Part shown: positions 14,448-21,364 of the stretch, piece by piece | Layout: every line of letters starts with the position of its first letter | Numbering within the stretch: position 1 is the first letter of the stretch | From: an uncultured Faecalibacterium sp. | GTDB lineage: Bacteria; Bacillota; Clostridia; Oscillospirales; Ruminococcaceae | Length of the DNA: 28,237 nucleotides | Assembly: GCA_900772565.1 (NCBI GenBank) | Contig: CAAHET010000123.1 | Span: 1-28,237, forward strand | Direction: 5' to 3' | The notes under the pieces: model-generated | The model's database searches: none | Told to the model about the DNA's origin: nothing | What the model saw: only the letters and a program-made list of their open reading frames with translations | Program-made: the position numbers and the translations under genes

Positions 14448-14562
14448 GGCCTTTGCTGCAAGTAGATTTTTTAACGAGACATTCACTTTTTAGCATTTCA
14501 GAAAAAGGTGAAAATCTGCTTTTTTCTCTTGTTTTATCGCAATCTTCAAAATCAGTGTCTGT

Positions 14563-14584
14563 CAAAACGGGATGTTTCTCCCGT
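14563..14584 (-). terminator. Terminator of the P1 peptidase gene
   Basis: ACGGGA (14567-14572) pairs with TCCCGT (14579-14584), followed by TTTT on the minus strand, 12 bases after the stop. Short stem. Confidence 0.6.
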
Positions 14585-14596
14585 ATTTTCTGGCTT

Positions 14597-15640
14597 TCAT
14601 ACCTTCAAACGTTTTTTCAAAAGTTCCGTCAAGCCGTAAAACGTCCGGCCGTGGCTGCCGGTAACAGTCTCGGCATGGAGCAGACTGCTGAGGACGCTTT
14701 CCTCCACACACTCTGCCACCGCCCGGAACAAGGGGTTGATGGCATCATCGTGGAGCAGGGTCATAGGCAGCAGGGCTTTTTCCGAATAGTGCGGCACCCG
14801 GTTGGCAGTAGTGAAAGCAATGACGATCTCGCCGCTGCCGTTGCCGCAGTAGGACCCGGTGCGGGAAAGCCCCACCAGCGCCCGGCGGCACAGCCGCCGC
14901 AGCTGCCGCTCGCTAAGGGGAATATCCGTGGCCAGCACCGTGATGATAGATCCCTTGTCCTCGTGTGGCGGGATGTTGTCGTTCAGCAGGGTATGGATGG
15001 GCGTACCGGCCACGATCAGGTCATCAAACAGTGCATGGTTGGAGAGCACCAGCGCACCGACGGTGTAGGGCTTACTATCCAGCTCCACCACCCGGGAGGC
15101 AGAACCGATACCGCCCTTAATGCCATGGCAGCGCATCCCCCGCCCGGCACCTACGGCACCCTCGGCAAAGTCTGCCTTGCAGTCTGCCAGCGCGGCAAAG
15201 ACGTGCTCCTCGGTGACATGGAGCCCCCGGATGTCATTCAGGCCGCAGTCGTTGCACTCACACACAACCGGGTTCACGCTGCCGGTAGTTTCGCAGATGT
15301 CAGGATTTTTCGCCAGCATATACTTCACCAGCGCTGTCTCCACCGTGCCCACACTGAGGGTATTGGTGAAGAGGATCGGTGTTTCCAGCGTGCCCAGTTC
15401 CTCGATCTGCACAAGGCCTGTGGTCTTACCAAAGCCATTGATGACGTGGCAGGCCGCCAGCACCTTTTCATGGAAAACATCCCCCGGGTGGGGCAGCAGC
15501 GCCGTTACGCCGGTCTGCACCACACCATCCGCCAGTGTGCAGTGCCCCACCGTCACCCCCGGCACATCGCTGATTTTATCCAGCGCCCCCGTGGGCAGTG
15601 TACCTACTTGAAAGCCCCACTCATTTCCTACAATCCCCAT
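14597..15640 (-). CDS. P1 family N-terminal-nucleophile peptidase (DmpA/BapA-like aminopeptidase)
   Basis: 347 residues, the usual length for MEROPS S58 (DmpA: L-aminopeptidase/D-amidase; BapA: beta-peptidyl aminopeptidase). It begins with the family sequence KISDVPGVTVGHCTL and has NGFGKTTGLVQIEELGTLETP, AVGAGRGMRCHGIKGGIGSA and finally DKGSIITVLATDIPL. Family knowledge places self-cleavage at Gly230-Ser231, making Ser231 the catalytic N-terminal nucleophile of the beta chain. It is probably cytosolic since no signal peptide is seen. ATG 15640 has GGAGG 7 bases upstream. It may process beta-amino or D-residue peptides; the natural substrate is unknown. Confidence 0.92.
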   Translation of the reverse strand: MGIVGNEWGFQVGTLPTGALDKISDVPGVTVGHCTLADGVVQTGVTALLPHPGDVFHEKVLAACHVINGFGKTTGLVQIEELGTLETPILFTNTLSVGTVETALVKYMLAKNPDICETTGSVNPVVCECNDCGLNDIRGLHVTEEHVFAALADCKADFAEGAVGAGRGMRCHGIKGGIGSASRVVELDSKPYTVGALVLSNHALFDDLIVAGTPIHTLLNDNIPPHEDKGSIITVLATDIPLSERQLRRLCRRALVGLSRTGSYCGNGSGEIVIAFTTANRVPHYSEKALLPMTLLHDDAINPLFRAVAECVEESVLSSLLHAETVTGSHGRTFYGLTELLKKRLKV

Positions 15641-15689
15641 GGCAGATCCTCCTTACCTTTTCTTTGATTACTTCCGAGTCGTTGCGTTC

Positions 15690-15718
15690 AGTATACCACG
15701 CTTTCTCCCCACAGAAAA
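15690..15718 (-). promoter_or_regulatory. Promoter of the P1 peptidase gene
   Basis: Minus strand: -35 TTTTCT (15713-15718), 17-base spacer ending GCGTGG, -10 TATACT (15690-15695). Extended -10 form, 50 bases before the start codon. Confidence 0.7.
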
Positions 15719-15724
15719 GCTCCC

Positions 15725-15841
15725 ACATACAAAACAACCCCTGCGGACACACAGGCGCAGCGGGACGAGTACCGCCATCTGCGCACCCTCTTTGAGCGCG
15801 CCGCGCAGGTGCAGGTAGAGATGGAAAACGACCGCCTCTAA
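15725..15841 (+). pseudogene. Possible 3' remnant of a lost gene
   Basis: A plus-strand frame without start codon ends at TAA 15839-15841 and reads as a charged, strongly helical tail (ADTQAQRDEYRHLRTLFERA, then VQVEMENDRL). Its composition is that of a real protein C-terminus rather than random frame. No upstream part survives, and the neighbouring genes run the other way. It could be an eroded gene end left by rearrangement. Chance cannot be excluded. Confidence 0.3.
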
Positions 15842-15864
15842 CGTTCCGTCATACCCTTCCCCTT

Positions 15865-16314
15865 TTATCGCAGCTCTTTCAGCAAGGCGGTGCAGCCTTC
15901 CAGCACATCCTGCCATGTGGCTTCAAAGTCTCCGGTGTACCACGGGTCTGCCACATCGCCGGGGCGGCGAGTGTGGTCCATCAGCAGCGACACCTTGTGC
16001 TCCGGGTCGCTGCCCACAAACCGCGCCATGTTCCGCAGATTGTTGTGATCCATGGCAATAAGATAGTCGTAGGTCTCATAGTCCCGCCGGGTCATCTGCC
16101 GGGCGGTCTTGCCTGCACAGGAGATGCCGTGCTCTGCCAGCTTGTGCCGGGCAGGCGGATAGACCGGGTTGCCGATTTCCTCGGTGCTCGTGGCCGCCGA
16201 GGCAATTTCAAACTGCGTGGAAAGTCCGGCCTTTTCCACTAAGTCCTTCATCACAAATTCCGCCATAGGGCTGCGGCAGATATTGCCGTGGCACAAAAAA
16301 ATTATCTTTATCAT
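15865..16314 (-). CDS. Low-molecular-weight protein tyrosine phosphatase
   Basis: 149-residue cytosolic phosphatase. The P-loop C8-H-G-N-I-C-R14-S15 near the N-terminus holds the nucleophilic Cys8 and the phosphate-binding Arg14. D123-P124 in ADPWYTGDF is the general acid loop. Length and motif order are standard for the LMW-PTP family, whose bacterial members dephosphorylate tyrosine kinases of polysaccharide export or arginine-phosphorylated proteins. No tyrosine or arginine kinase is nearby, so its partner is unknown. ATG 16314 lies just after AAGGA with GGAGGG 11 bases upstream. It has an extended -10 promoter about 145 bases upstream. Confidence 0.93.
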   Translation of the reverse strand: MIKIIFLCHGNICRSPMAEFVMKDLVEKAGLSTQFEIASAATSTEEIGNPVYPPARHKLAEHGISCAGKTARQMTRRDYETYDYLIAMDHNNLRNMARFVGSDPEHKVSLLMDHTRRPGDVADPWYTGDFEATWQDVLEGCTALLKELR

Positions 16315-16458
16315 TCCTTACACATCCCTCCGCAAGTCTTTATCATACGATACACCGTGTTATTTTCAATCATCGATTCTGCGTGCTTTTCACGCATCTC
16401 TACGCTGTTCTCCATAGCTTTTCAGCAAAATGGTGTAGTAAACCTTTTTATATCCCTC

Positions 16459-16464
16459 AGTATA
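16459..16464 (-). promoter_or_regulatory. Extended -10 box upstream of the phosphatase gene
   Basis: Minus-strand TGTGG followed by TATACT (16459-16464) and GAGG; no recognisable -35 (CGTGCC at the 17-base position). Leader to the start codon would be about 140 bases. Confidence 0.5.
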
Positions 16465-16518
16465 CCACATCAAGGCTCACTTGGCACGTCTGATTATAAA
16501 AAGCTGCGCGAATACCGC

Positions 16519-16558
16519 AAAAAGGCGGCCATCTGCACCCACGCAGGCAGCCACCTTT
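16519..16558 (-). terminator. Terminator of the helicase/methyltransferase operon
   Basis: Interrupted stem AAAGG-GGC (ending 16558) with GCC-CCTTTTT (from 16519) and inner CTGC/GCAG, ending in TTTTT on the minus strand, about 25 bases after the stop codon. Confidence 0.75.
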
Positions 16559-16582
16559 GGTTTTATGCCGTATTCTGTTTTC

Positions 16583-19500
16583 TCAGTCTCTGAAAATATT
16601 ATCCAGTTCCCTTTCCATGGTGCCCGCCTTGGCAAATTCCAGCGTATCGGCCTGACGGATATGGTGGGCGGTGATGCCGTGACCCTTTGCAAAGCCCAGA
16701 ATGTAGCTGATGGCAATGCGGTAGATAATCTCGGTCGGTGCAAGCCCATAGACCTGTTTAGCAAAAATGTGTTCCAGCCGGGCGTTATCGTCCGGGAAGG
16801 CTTGCCGCATCTTCTCGCTGCGGTAAAGGCGTTTGACGATTTCGGTGATGTACAGGCCGGACTTCATGTAGGGGTCGAGGAAGGTCTTGCCGGGGTCATC
16901 GAAGCAGCCGGGGTTTTCCTGTTCCAGCAGGTCCACCATCTTTTTCACCACCCACTTGGGGGTGAAGATCTGGTTGGTCTTCTGGGGCGGGATGTAGTCA
17001 AAGATATCCTCGGTGCGGCTCTCGTCAAAGTAGTCCGCCAGCTTGACCTTCAGGTTCAGGAATTCCTTCACCGAATCGTCAAACACCACCGGGTCGAACA
17101 GGTGGCCTGCAAAGTGCTCTTCCTGTCCGGTGGCTTGGTTGATGTACGGCCCGCCGTCCCGCAGAAAGCGGAACTGCTCCAGCGTGATGCTGGTGACCTC
17201 CTGAAAGACCTTGTCCGGGATGATCCGGTCAAAGTTCGCCAGCGTCACGTTCTCGTCGCCGTAGGCCATGAGGAAGGACGGGATGGTGCGGGAGAAGCCC
17301 CGCAGATGGTCACGGACGGTGTCCTCGTAGCCCTTTTTCTCCTGCTCCTTCTGGTTGGTCTCCACGGTGCGCACGATGGTCTGCTGCATTTCCTGCACCG
17401 TCTGCTGGATGGTGGATTGCAACGTTTCCATCAGGGCGGCGGTACTCTGCTGCTGCTTTGCGTCAAACTCCCGGTTCACCTGCTGGCGCTGCTGGGCGGT
17501 GGTGCAGCTTTGCAGCTGCTGGGTGCGCTGGGTCTCCAGCTGGCTCTGGTCGATGCGGTAATTGTCCACCACCTTGTTCACCGCCACGTCCATCTTGGCT
17601 TTGGCGGTACTCTCAAACCGCTTCTGGTCGGACAGCTTCAAATCCCGGCCGTGCTCCTGCTTTGCCTGCTCCACCATAGGGGTGATGATCTCTTTGGTGA
17701 TGCTCTTTTTCAGGGGTTCCAGATGCTCTTCTTTGGTGGGAGCCGGGGCATCGGTCAGGTCTTGCAGGGCGGTGTCCAGCGCAGGGGTGCTTTCGTAGAT
17801 CTTCGCCCCGAACACATCCGCTGCCTTGCCGATGACATAGCCCTCGTCCAAATCCACCTCGCCCTTGTCGTTCAGGGAGAGGTCTGCGCCGGTGTCTGGG
17901 GTGATCTGGATGGGCTTTGCCTTTGCTTCGCTGATGGGCTGGAAGTTTTGCAGAATATCCAGCACCTCCTGCGGCGCACTGAACACGTTGGAAATGTTCT
18001 GGAACAGGAAATTGCTCTGGAAGCCCATCCGCACCACTTCCTTGGACTTGATCTTGCGGGGGATGCTGAGGACTTTTTCTGCATCCAGCGGGATCATCTC
18101 CCCTTCCTCGTCCTCGCCGATGACCGGGAAGAAGTTGAGCAGATTTTGGATATGCGCCTTGCGTTCCTCGGTGTCGCCCTTGCCGCTGGCGGTGTCCTGT
18201 GAAAGGTCGTTAGCGAACTGCTCGTAGATCAGCAGCGTGCGGGCGGGGTCAAAATCGAACACATAGGCGTTCTCTTTGCGGCGGAAGGTGCCGTTTTCGT
18301 GGAAAAGGCAGGGGTTCTGGGCACGGAACGCCGCCTGCATATACAGTGCCGGGCTTTTCAGGTTGGAAAGCATCAGCACCGCCGACCACTCCGGGATGGT
18401 GACACCGGTGGTCAGCTGCCCCACCGACAGGGTGATGGTCTTTTCGTGGTGGGCGATGGCGGCTTTTACCCGGTCAAAGCTCTTCTGGTTCTCGTCCGTG
18501 TCGTCCAGCTTGCCGTCACCGGCGGCAAGGATCACCTCATAGTCCCGGAACACCGGGTGCGCCTGCAGCTTTTTCGCCAGCGCTCTGGCGCTGTCCACCC
18601 GGTTCAGCAGCCAGAAGGTATGCTTCAGTTCGGCACGCAGTTCCGGGGTGGAAAACGGAAACTTGTTCTGGGTGGTCATGGCATCCAGAAAGCGGTTCAC
18701 TTCGGCCTCATGCTCAAAGCTACCGCTGGGCTTCACCTTGAAGAACTCGTTCAGATCAAAGGCAAATTCCTGCGTTTCGCCGTCGATCTCCACGCCCTGC
18801 TGGATCTCGTCCTGGATGATCTCGGACATCTGGTAGGTGTAGAGGTTGAGCATGGGGAGGTTGGCGTAGGGGTTCTGCTGCCCCGGTGCGCCCTGCCAGT
18901 TCCGCTTGGCGGCCTGCTCGTCGGCGTAGGTCCAGTTGAAGATGGCATCCCCGGCAAACTTATCATTCGCCAGCGCCTTGAAGGGCGTACCGGACAGGTG
19001 CAGCGTGAACTTGCGGCGAATGCGGTCAAAGGCAAGGTCGGTCTTGTAGGTGTCCACGCCCTCGTGGGCTTCGTCGATGACCAGCACATCCCAGTTCAGC
19101 TCGGTCAGGTGGCGCAGTTTGTCGTACTCGCCGCCGAAATACTTGGAGCCTTTCATGTCCTGCAAGCTGACGAACTCTATGCGCTTATACAGTTCCTCGC
19201 CCTGTGCGGCGGCATCCAGATAGCCCTGCTCATCCAGCACATGGGGCTGCCCGGCAAGGGCATCCACATGGCTGACGAACAGATAGCCGGACTCCCTGCC
19301 CAGAAAGCGCACATAGTCGCTGTACCAGCTGTTGGCGATGGCAGGGCGGTTGGTGACGATGAGCACCGTCTGGGCATCGACCTGCTTGCAGAAGTCGTAG
19401 ACGGAAAGGGTCTTGCCAAAGCGGGGCTTGGCGTTCCAGAGGTATTCCCCGCCGGGGTGGCTCTGGTAATAGGTCTTGGTGTCATGGACAGCCCTTGCCT

Positions 19501-19891
19501 GCTCCTCCCGCAGGGTGTAGGCGATGGCGGCATCCAGCTGCACCCGGCCCCGGTTCATGCGGAAATCCTGAAAATACCGCCGGGACTGCTGCCCATCCAG
19601 ATGGAACCACTCGTTTTTGCGGTCGTTCTCCACGTTCAGCTTGCGGAGGTAGGCGTGGAAATCGTGGTCGGTGAACACCTCGCCGCTGCCGTCATCGTAG
19701 ACGGCATTGCCCCGCCACTCCTCGTGGAACAGCACATCGGCGGTGTGGGTCTGCTGTTTCAGGCGTTTGTCCACCGACTGCTCGGTGTAGCCGATCTTCG
19801 TCCAGCCGTTGTGCCGGGCAATTTCCGGGGTGGTATAGGCGTAGATCATGGGCACCACCTGCCGGGCAGTGCGCAGGGTTATGCCAGCCAT
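16583..19891 (-). CDS. GIY-YIG (T5orf172-like) - SF2 helicase - partial methyltransferase fusion protein
   Basis: 1102-residue multidomain restriction- or defence-type protein. Residues 15-100 form a GIY-YIG/T5orf172-like nuclease module (MIYAYTT, GWTKIGYTEQSVDKRLKQQ, DHDFHAYL, EWFHL). Residues 120-560 form an SF2 helicase/translocase: Walker A AKPRFGKT (154-161), DEAH (273-276), SGTPF (300-304) and a motif VI-like YMQAAFRAQNP. A long glutamine-rich coiled segment follows (about 725-850). The C-terminus is a gamma-type methyltransferase start: QIFTPKWVVKKMVDLL (motif X), FLDPYMKSGLYITEI (motif I) and VYGLAPTEI (motif II). It stops where NPPY (motif IV) should come. ATG 19891 overlaps the upstream TAA (TAATG), with AGGAG 8 bases before it. 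It probably cuts or translocates on foreign DNA; activity is inferred. Confidence 0.85.
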   Translation of the reverse strand: MAGITLRTARQVVPMIYAYTTPEIARHNGWTKIGYTEQSVDKRLKQQTHTADVLFHEEWRGNAVYDDGSGEVFTDHDFHAYLRKLNVENDRKNEWFHLDGQQSRRYFQDFRMNRGRVQLDAAIAYTLREEQARAVHDTKTYYQSHPGGEYLWNAKPRFGKTLSVYDFCKQVDAQTVLIVTNRPAIANSWYSDYVRFLGRESGYLFVSHVDALAGQPHVLDEQGYLDAAAQGEELYKRIEFVSLQDMKGSKYFGGEYDKLRHLTELNWDVLVIDEAHEGVDTYKTDLAFDRIRRKFTLHLSGTPFKALANDKFAGDAIFNWTYADEQAAKRNWQGAPGQQNPYANLPMLNLYTYQMSEIIQDEIQQGVEIDGETQEFAFDLNEFFKVKPSGSFEHEAEVNRFLDAMTTQNKFPFSTPELRAELKHTFWLLNRVDSARALAKKLQAHPVFRDYEVILAAGDGKLDDTDENQKSFDRVKAAIAHHEKTITLSVGQLTTGVTIPEWSAVLMLSNLKSPALYMQAAFRAQNPCLFHENGTFRRKENAYVFDFDPARTLLIYEQFANDLSQDTASGKGDTEERKAHIQNLLNFFPVIGEDEEGEMIPLDAEKVLSIPRKIKSKEVVRMGFQSNFLFQNISNVFSAPQEVLDILQNFQPISEAKAKPIQITPDTGADLSLNDKGEVDLDEGYVIGKAADVFGAKIYESTPALDTALQDLTDAPAPTKEEHLEPLKKSITKEIITPMVEQAKQEHGRDLKLSDQKRFESTAKAKMDVAVNKVVDNYRIDQSQLETQRTQQLQSCTTAQQRQQVNREFDAKQQQSTAALMETLQSTIQQTVQEMQQTIVRTVETNQKEQEKKGYEDTVRDHLRGFSRTIPSFLMAYGDENVTLANFDRIIPDKVFQEVTSITLEQFRFLRDGGPYINQATGQEEHFAGHLFDPVVFDDSVKEFLNLKVKLADYFDESRTEDIFDYIPPQKTNQIFTPKWVVKKMVDLLEQENPGCFDDPGKTFLDPYMKSGLYITEIVKRLYRSEKMRQAFPDDNARLEHIFAKQVYGLAPTEIIYRIAISYILGFAKGHGITAHHIRQADTLEFAKAGTMERELDNIFRD

Positions 19892-20550
19892 TATGCCATC
19901 TCCTTTACATGGGTCTCGATAAATTCGATCTCGTCAGCGGTCCGGTCATACTTGCGGTAAAGTTGCTGGTCAATTTCCGCCACCGACTTGCGGTCCAGAA
20001 TGCCAATGCGCCGGGCTACCGGGATCATCTCGCCGGTGGCGGCATCGTACCGGGACGCCAGAAAGGGGGCTTCGCCGCAGGTCACCTCCAAGCGGCGGCT
20101 CTGCACATACTGCACCCATGCCGGGGTCTTGCCCCCGCAGGCCGGGAACTGCACCGGCGTTTCTACCGTCTGCCAGCCTTGGGGCAGCTCCACCGTGAAC
20201 TGCCCGGCGCTCTCCCCTGCCCTCAGCCCACGGAACCAGTCGGCATCCAGTGCGTTGTTCATCTTGTTGCAGACCCATGCGGGGCTGAACACCTCGCCTT
20301 TTTTGCGGGTACGCTGCTGCTGGGTGTCGGTCTGCTTCATCATCCGGGGCAGCACTACCTCGTAGTGGGTCAGCCTGAGCTGCTGGGTGGTGATCTGCGA
20401 TTTATCCGTGACAGGCTCGTACATCACAGTTTGCAGTTCCTCCGGCGGGTCGGTGGCCCAGATGATGTTTTTACCGGTGGAGTGGTCTTTCAAAAGTGTA
20501 TCCAGCACCGCCTGCACTTCCGGTGCGTGAAAGTCGATCAGTTGTTCCAA
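19891..20550 (-). CDS. Methyltransferase-like R-M subunit, short form (219 aa)
   Basis: Related to proteins annotated as restriction endonuclease subunit M. NIIWATDPPEELQ near the N-terminus, KGEVFSPAWVCNKMNNALD (motif X-like, VFxP) and LEVTCGEAPFLASRYD (motif I-like) are all present; NPPY is not. After RIGILDRK the sequence switches to EIDQQLYRKYDRTADEIEFI, which looks like the C-terminal helix of TaqI/Eco57I-type methyltransferases. Family members I recall are longer (about 300 residues), so an internal deletion or compact variant is likely. The start is TTG 20550, 7-8 bases after GAGGGA, with an in-frame stop just upstream. It is the first gene of the operon, coupled by TAATG to the helicase gene. 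Possible role: specificity or SAM-binding partner. Confidence 0.7.
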   Translation of the reverse strand: MEQLIDFHAPEVQAVLDTLLKDHSTGKNIIWATDPPEELQTVMYEPVTDKSQITTQQLRLTHYEVVLPRMMKQTDTQQQRTRKKGEVFSPAWVCNKMNNALDADWFRGLRAGESAGQFTVELPQGWQTVETPVQFPACGGKTPAWVQYVQSRRLEVTCGEAPFLASRYDAATGEMIPVARRIGILDRKSVAEIDQQLYRKYDRTADEIEFIETHVKEMA

Positions 20551-20585
20551 CGGGGATTCCCTCGCTTTGCCTTAGCGTTGCGGCG

Positions 20586-20657
20586 GAAGTGATAATGTTC
20601 TTAGCGCTTCCAGCCAATACTAACAACAATATTATCACTTTCACAGTTGATTCACAA
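20586..20657 (-). promoter_or_regulatory. Promoter and operator of the helicase/methyltransferase operon
   Basis: Minus strand: -35 TTGTGA (20652-20657), 17-base spacer, -10 TAATAT (20629-20634) with TG one base upstream. An inverted repeat, GAAGTGATAAT (20586-20596) with ATTATCACTT (20631-20640), has one arm on the -10 and the other 45 bases downstream. It is a natural operator for the divergent Xre-type regulator. Confidence 0.65.
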
Positions 20658-20672
20658 GAATTTCGGCGCTTT

Positions 20673-20701
20673 TTGCCAAAAGTAACAAGATTCTCTATAC
20701 T
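20673..20701 (+). promoter_or_regulatory. Promoter of the Xre regulator gene
   Basis: TTGCCA (20673-20678), 17-base spacer, TATACT (20696-20701); start codon 28 bases after the -10. It is divergent from the operon promoter, with the -35 boxes 15 bases apart. Confidence 0.75.
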
Positions 20702-20728
20702 TGGAAGCAAAGAAGGGTGGTGCGCTAG

Positions 20729-21031
20729 ATGATTGGTGAGCGGCTGGCAGAATTACGAAAGCTGAATGGTGAAAAGCAACAAGTGTTAGCAAAAGCTCTT
20801 AGTGTTTCGGTTTCTACCGTTCGTAGTTGGGAGCACGACAAAAGCTCTCCTGACCATACAACACTGGTTGCAATTTGCAGACGCTATCAAACTTCTTCTG
20901 ACTTTCTGTTAGGCTTGTCCGACTACGACCCCTCCGACAAAGCCCGCATCCAGCGCCAGCGCCTGACCGAAGAAGAGCAGAACGAGATGCACCGCTACGA
21001 AGAATATCTGTTGTGGAAACGTAAAAAATAA
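20729..21031 (+). CDS. Xre/Cro-CI type helix-turn-helix regulator (100 aa)
   Basis: Small DNA-binding protein. An N-terminal HTH_3 domain (residues 3-60) reads IGERLAELRKLNGEKQQVLA, then SVSVSTVRSWEHDKSSPD and LVAICRRYQTSSDFLLGLSD, the classic lambda-repressor-like pattern. A charged helical tail (LTEEEQNEMHRYEEYLLWKR) is probably for dimerisation. ATG 20729 follows AAGGGTGG. It is divergent from the GIY-YIG/helicase operon, in the position of a controller (C) protein of restriction systems, so it likely sets that operon's expression. It has its own strong terminator. Confidence 0.9.
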   Translation: MIGERLAELRKLNGEKQQVLAKALSVSVSTVRSWEHDKSSPDHTTLVAICRRYQTSSDFLLGLSDYDPSDKARIQRQRLTEEEQNEMHRYEEYLLWKRKK

Positions 21032-21071
21032 GCCGCTCAGCGAGACTGTAAGGTCGCTGGGCGGCTTGTTT
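21030..21071 (+). terminator. Terminator of the Xre regulator gene
   Basis: AAGCCGCTCAGCGA (21030-21043) pairs with TCGCTGGGCGGCTT (21054-21067) with one mismatch; GTTTTG follows. The stem begins inside the stop codon. Confidence 0.85.
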
Positions 21072-21254
21072 TGCTATATACTATATTTTACCTGTGGGAT
21101 GTTCTGTATCTATCCATTTTACTGCGTGTAGTCTTTATAGCGATCCAGAAAAATAGACTGCTGCTTAACAAAAGGTGTAGAATCGCGGCAAAGAGGCGAT
21201 TCAGCGGAATCATTTTGAGTTGTTGACCCACTGACAGCTTGGTACACCGCCTGC
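21068..21254 (+). ncRNA. Candidate small RNA region ending at an orphan terminator
   Basis: The interval has no convincing ORF but contains a hairpin GAATCGC (about 21179-21185) / GCGATTC (about 21195-21201). It is followed by a second full terminator at 21255-21289, although the regulator gene upstream is already terminated. A separate transcript is therefore possible. No clear promoter was found (the AT-rich TGCTATATACT near 21071 lacks a -35). Confidence 0.25.
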
Positions 21255-21289
21255 AAGCACCGGCTTCTTTGCGGAAACCGGTGCTTTTT
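21255..21289 (+). terminator. Orphan intrinsic terminator
   Basis: AAGCACCGG (21255-21263) and CCGGTGCTT (21278-21286), perfect 9-base stem, 14-base loop, followed by TTT(G). Five bases before the kinase promoter; insulates the kinase operon from upstream transcription. Confidence 0.8.
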
Positions 21290-21293
21290 GCGG

Positions 21294-21322
21294 TTGCACT
21301 TTTTCCGGGAGATTATTATACT
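21294..21322 (+). promoter_or_regulatory. Promoter of the two-component operon
   Basis: TTGCAC (21294-21299), 17-base spacer, TATACT (21317-21322); 43 bases before the kinase start codon. Confidence 0.8.
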
Positions 21323-21364
21323 TATAAAAAAGGCCGGGTGCTGCAAAGGCAGGAGGGAAAGCGT

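Noticed and set aside
10594..14655. A shared 16-base string (AAAACGTCCGGCCGTG) near 10595 and 14638.
   Set aside because: One copy is intergenic and the other codes for the P1 peptidase C-terminus; the likeness does not extend, and a 16-base match in a window of this size and composition can occur by chance.
16288..16593. Plus-strand frame containing SDYKKLREYRKKA, resembling the start of an Xre-type domain.
   Set aside because: Too short, no start context, and overlaps the terminator of the minus-strand operon; similarity judged accidental.
16481..18202. Long plus-strand open frame of 573 codons opposite the helicase gene, and similar long frames near 18299-19960.
   Set aside because: Antisense shadows of GC-rich coding sequence: low-complexity His/Leu/Gly-rich translations, no ribosome site and no domain; the minus-strand proteins carry clear motifs.
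16920..19860. Possibility that the large protein is a complete Type IIG restriction-modification enzyme.
   Set aside because: The frame ends before motif IV and target-recognition domain, and the sequence after the stop has no continuation in any frame before the terminator.
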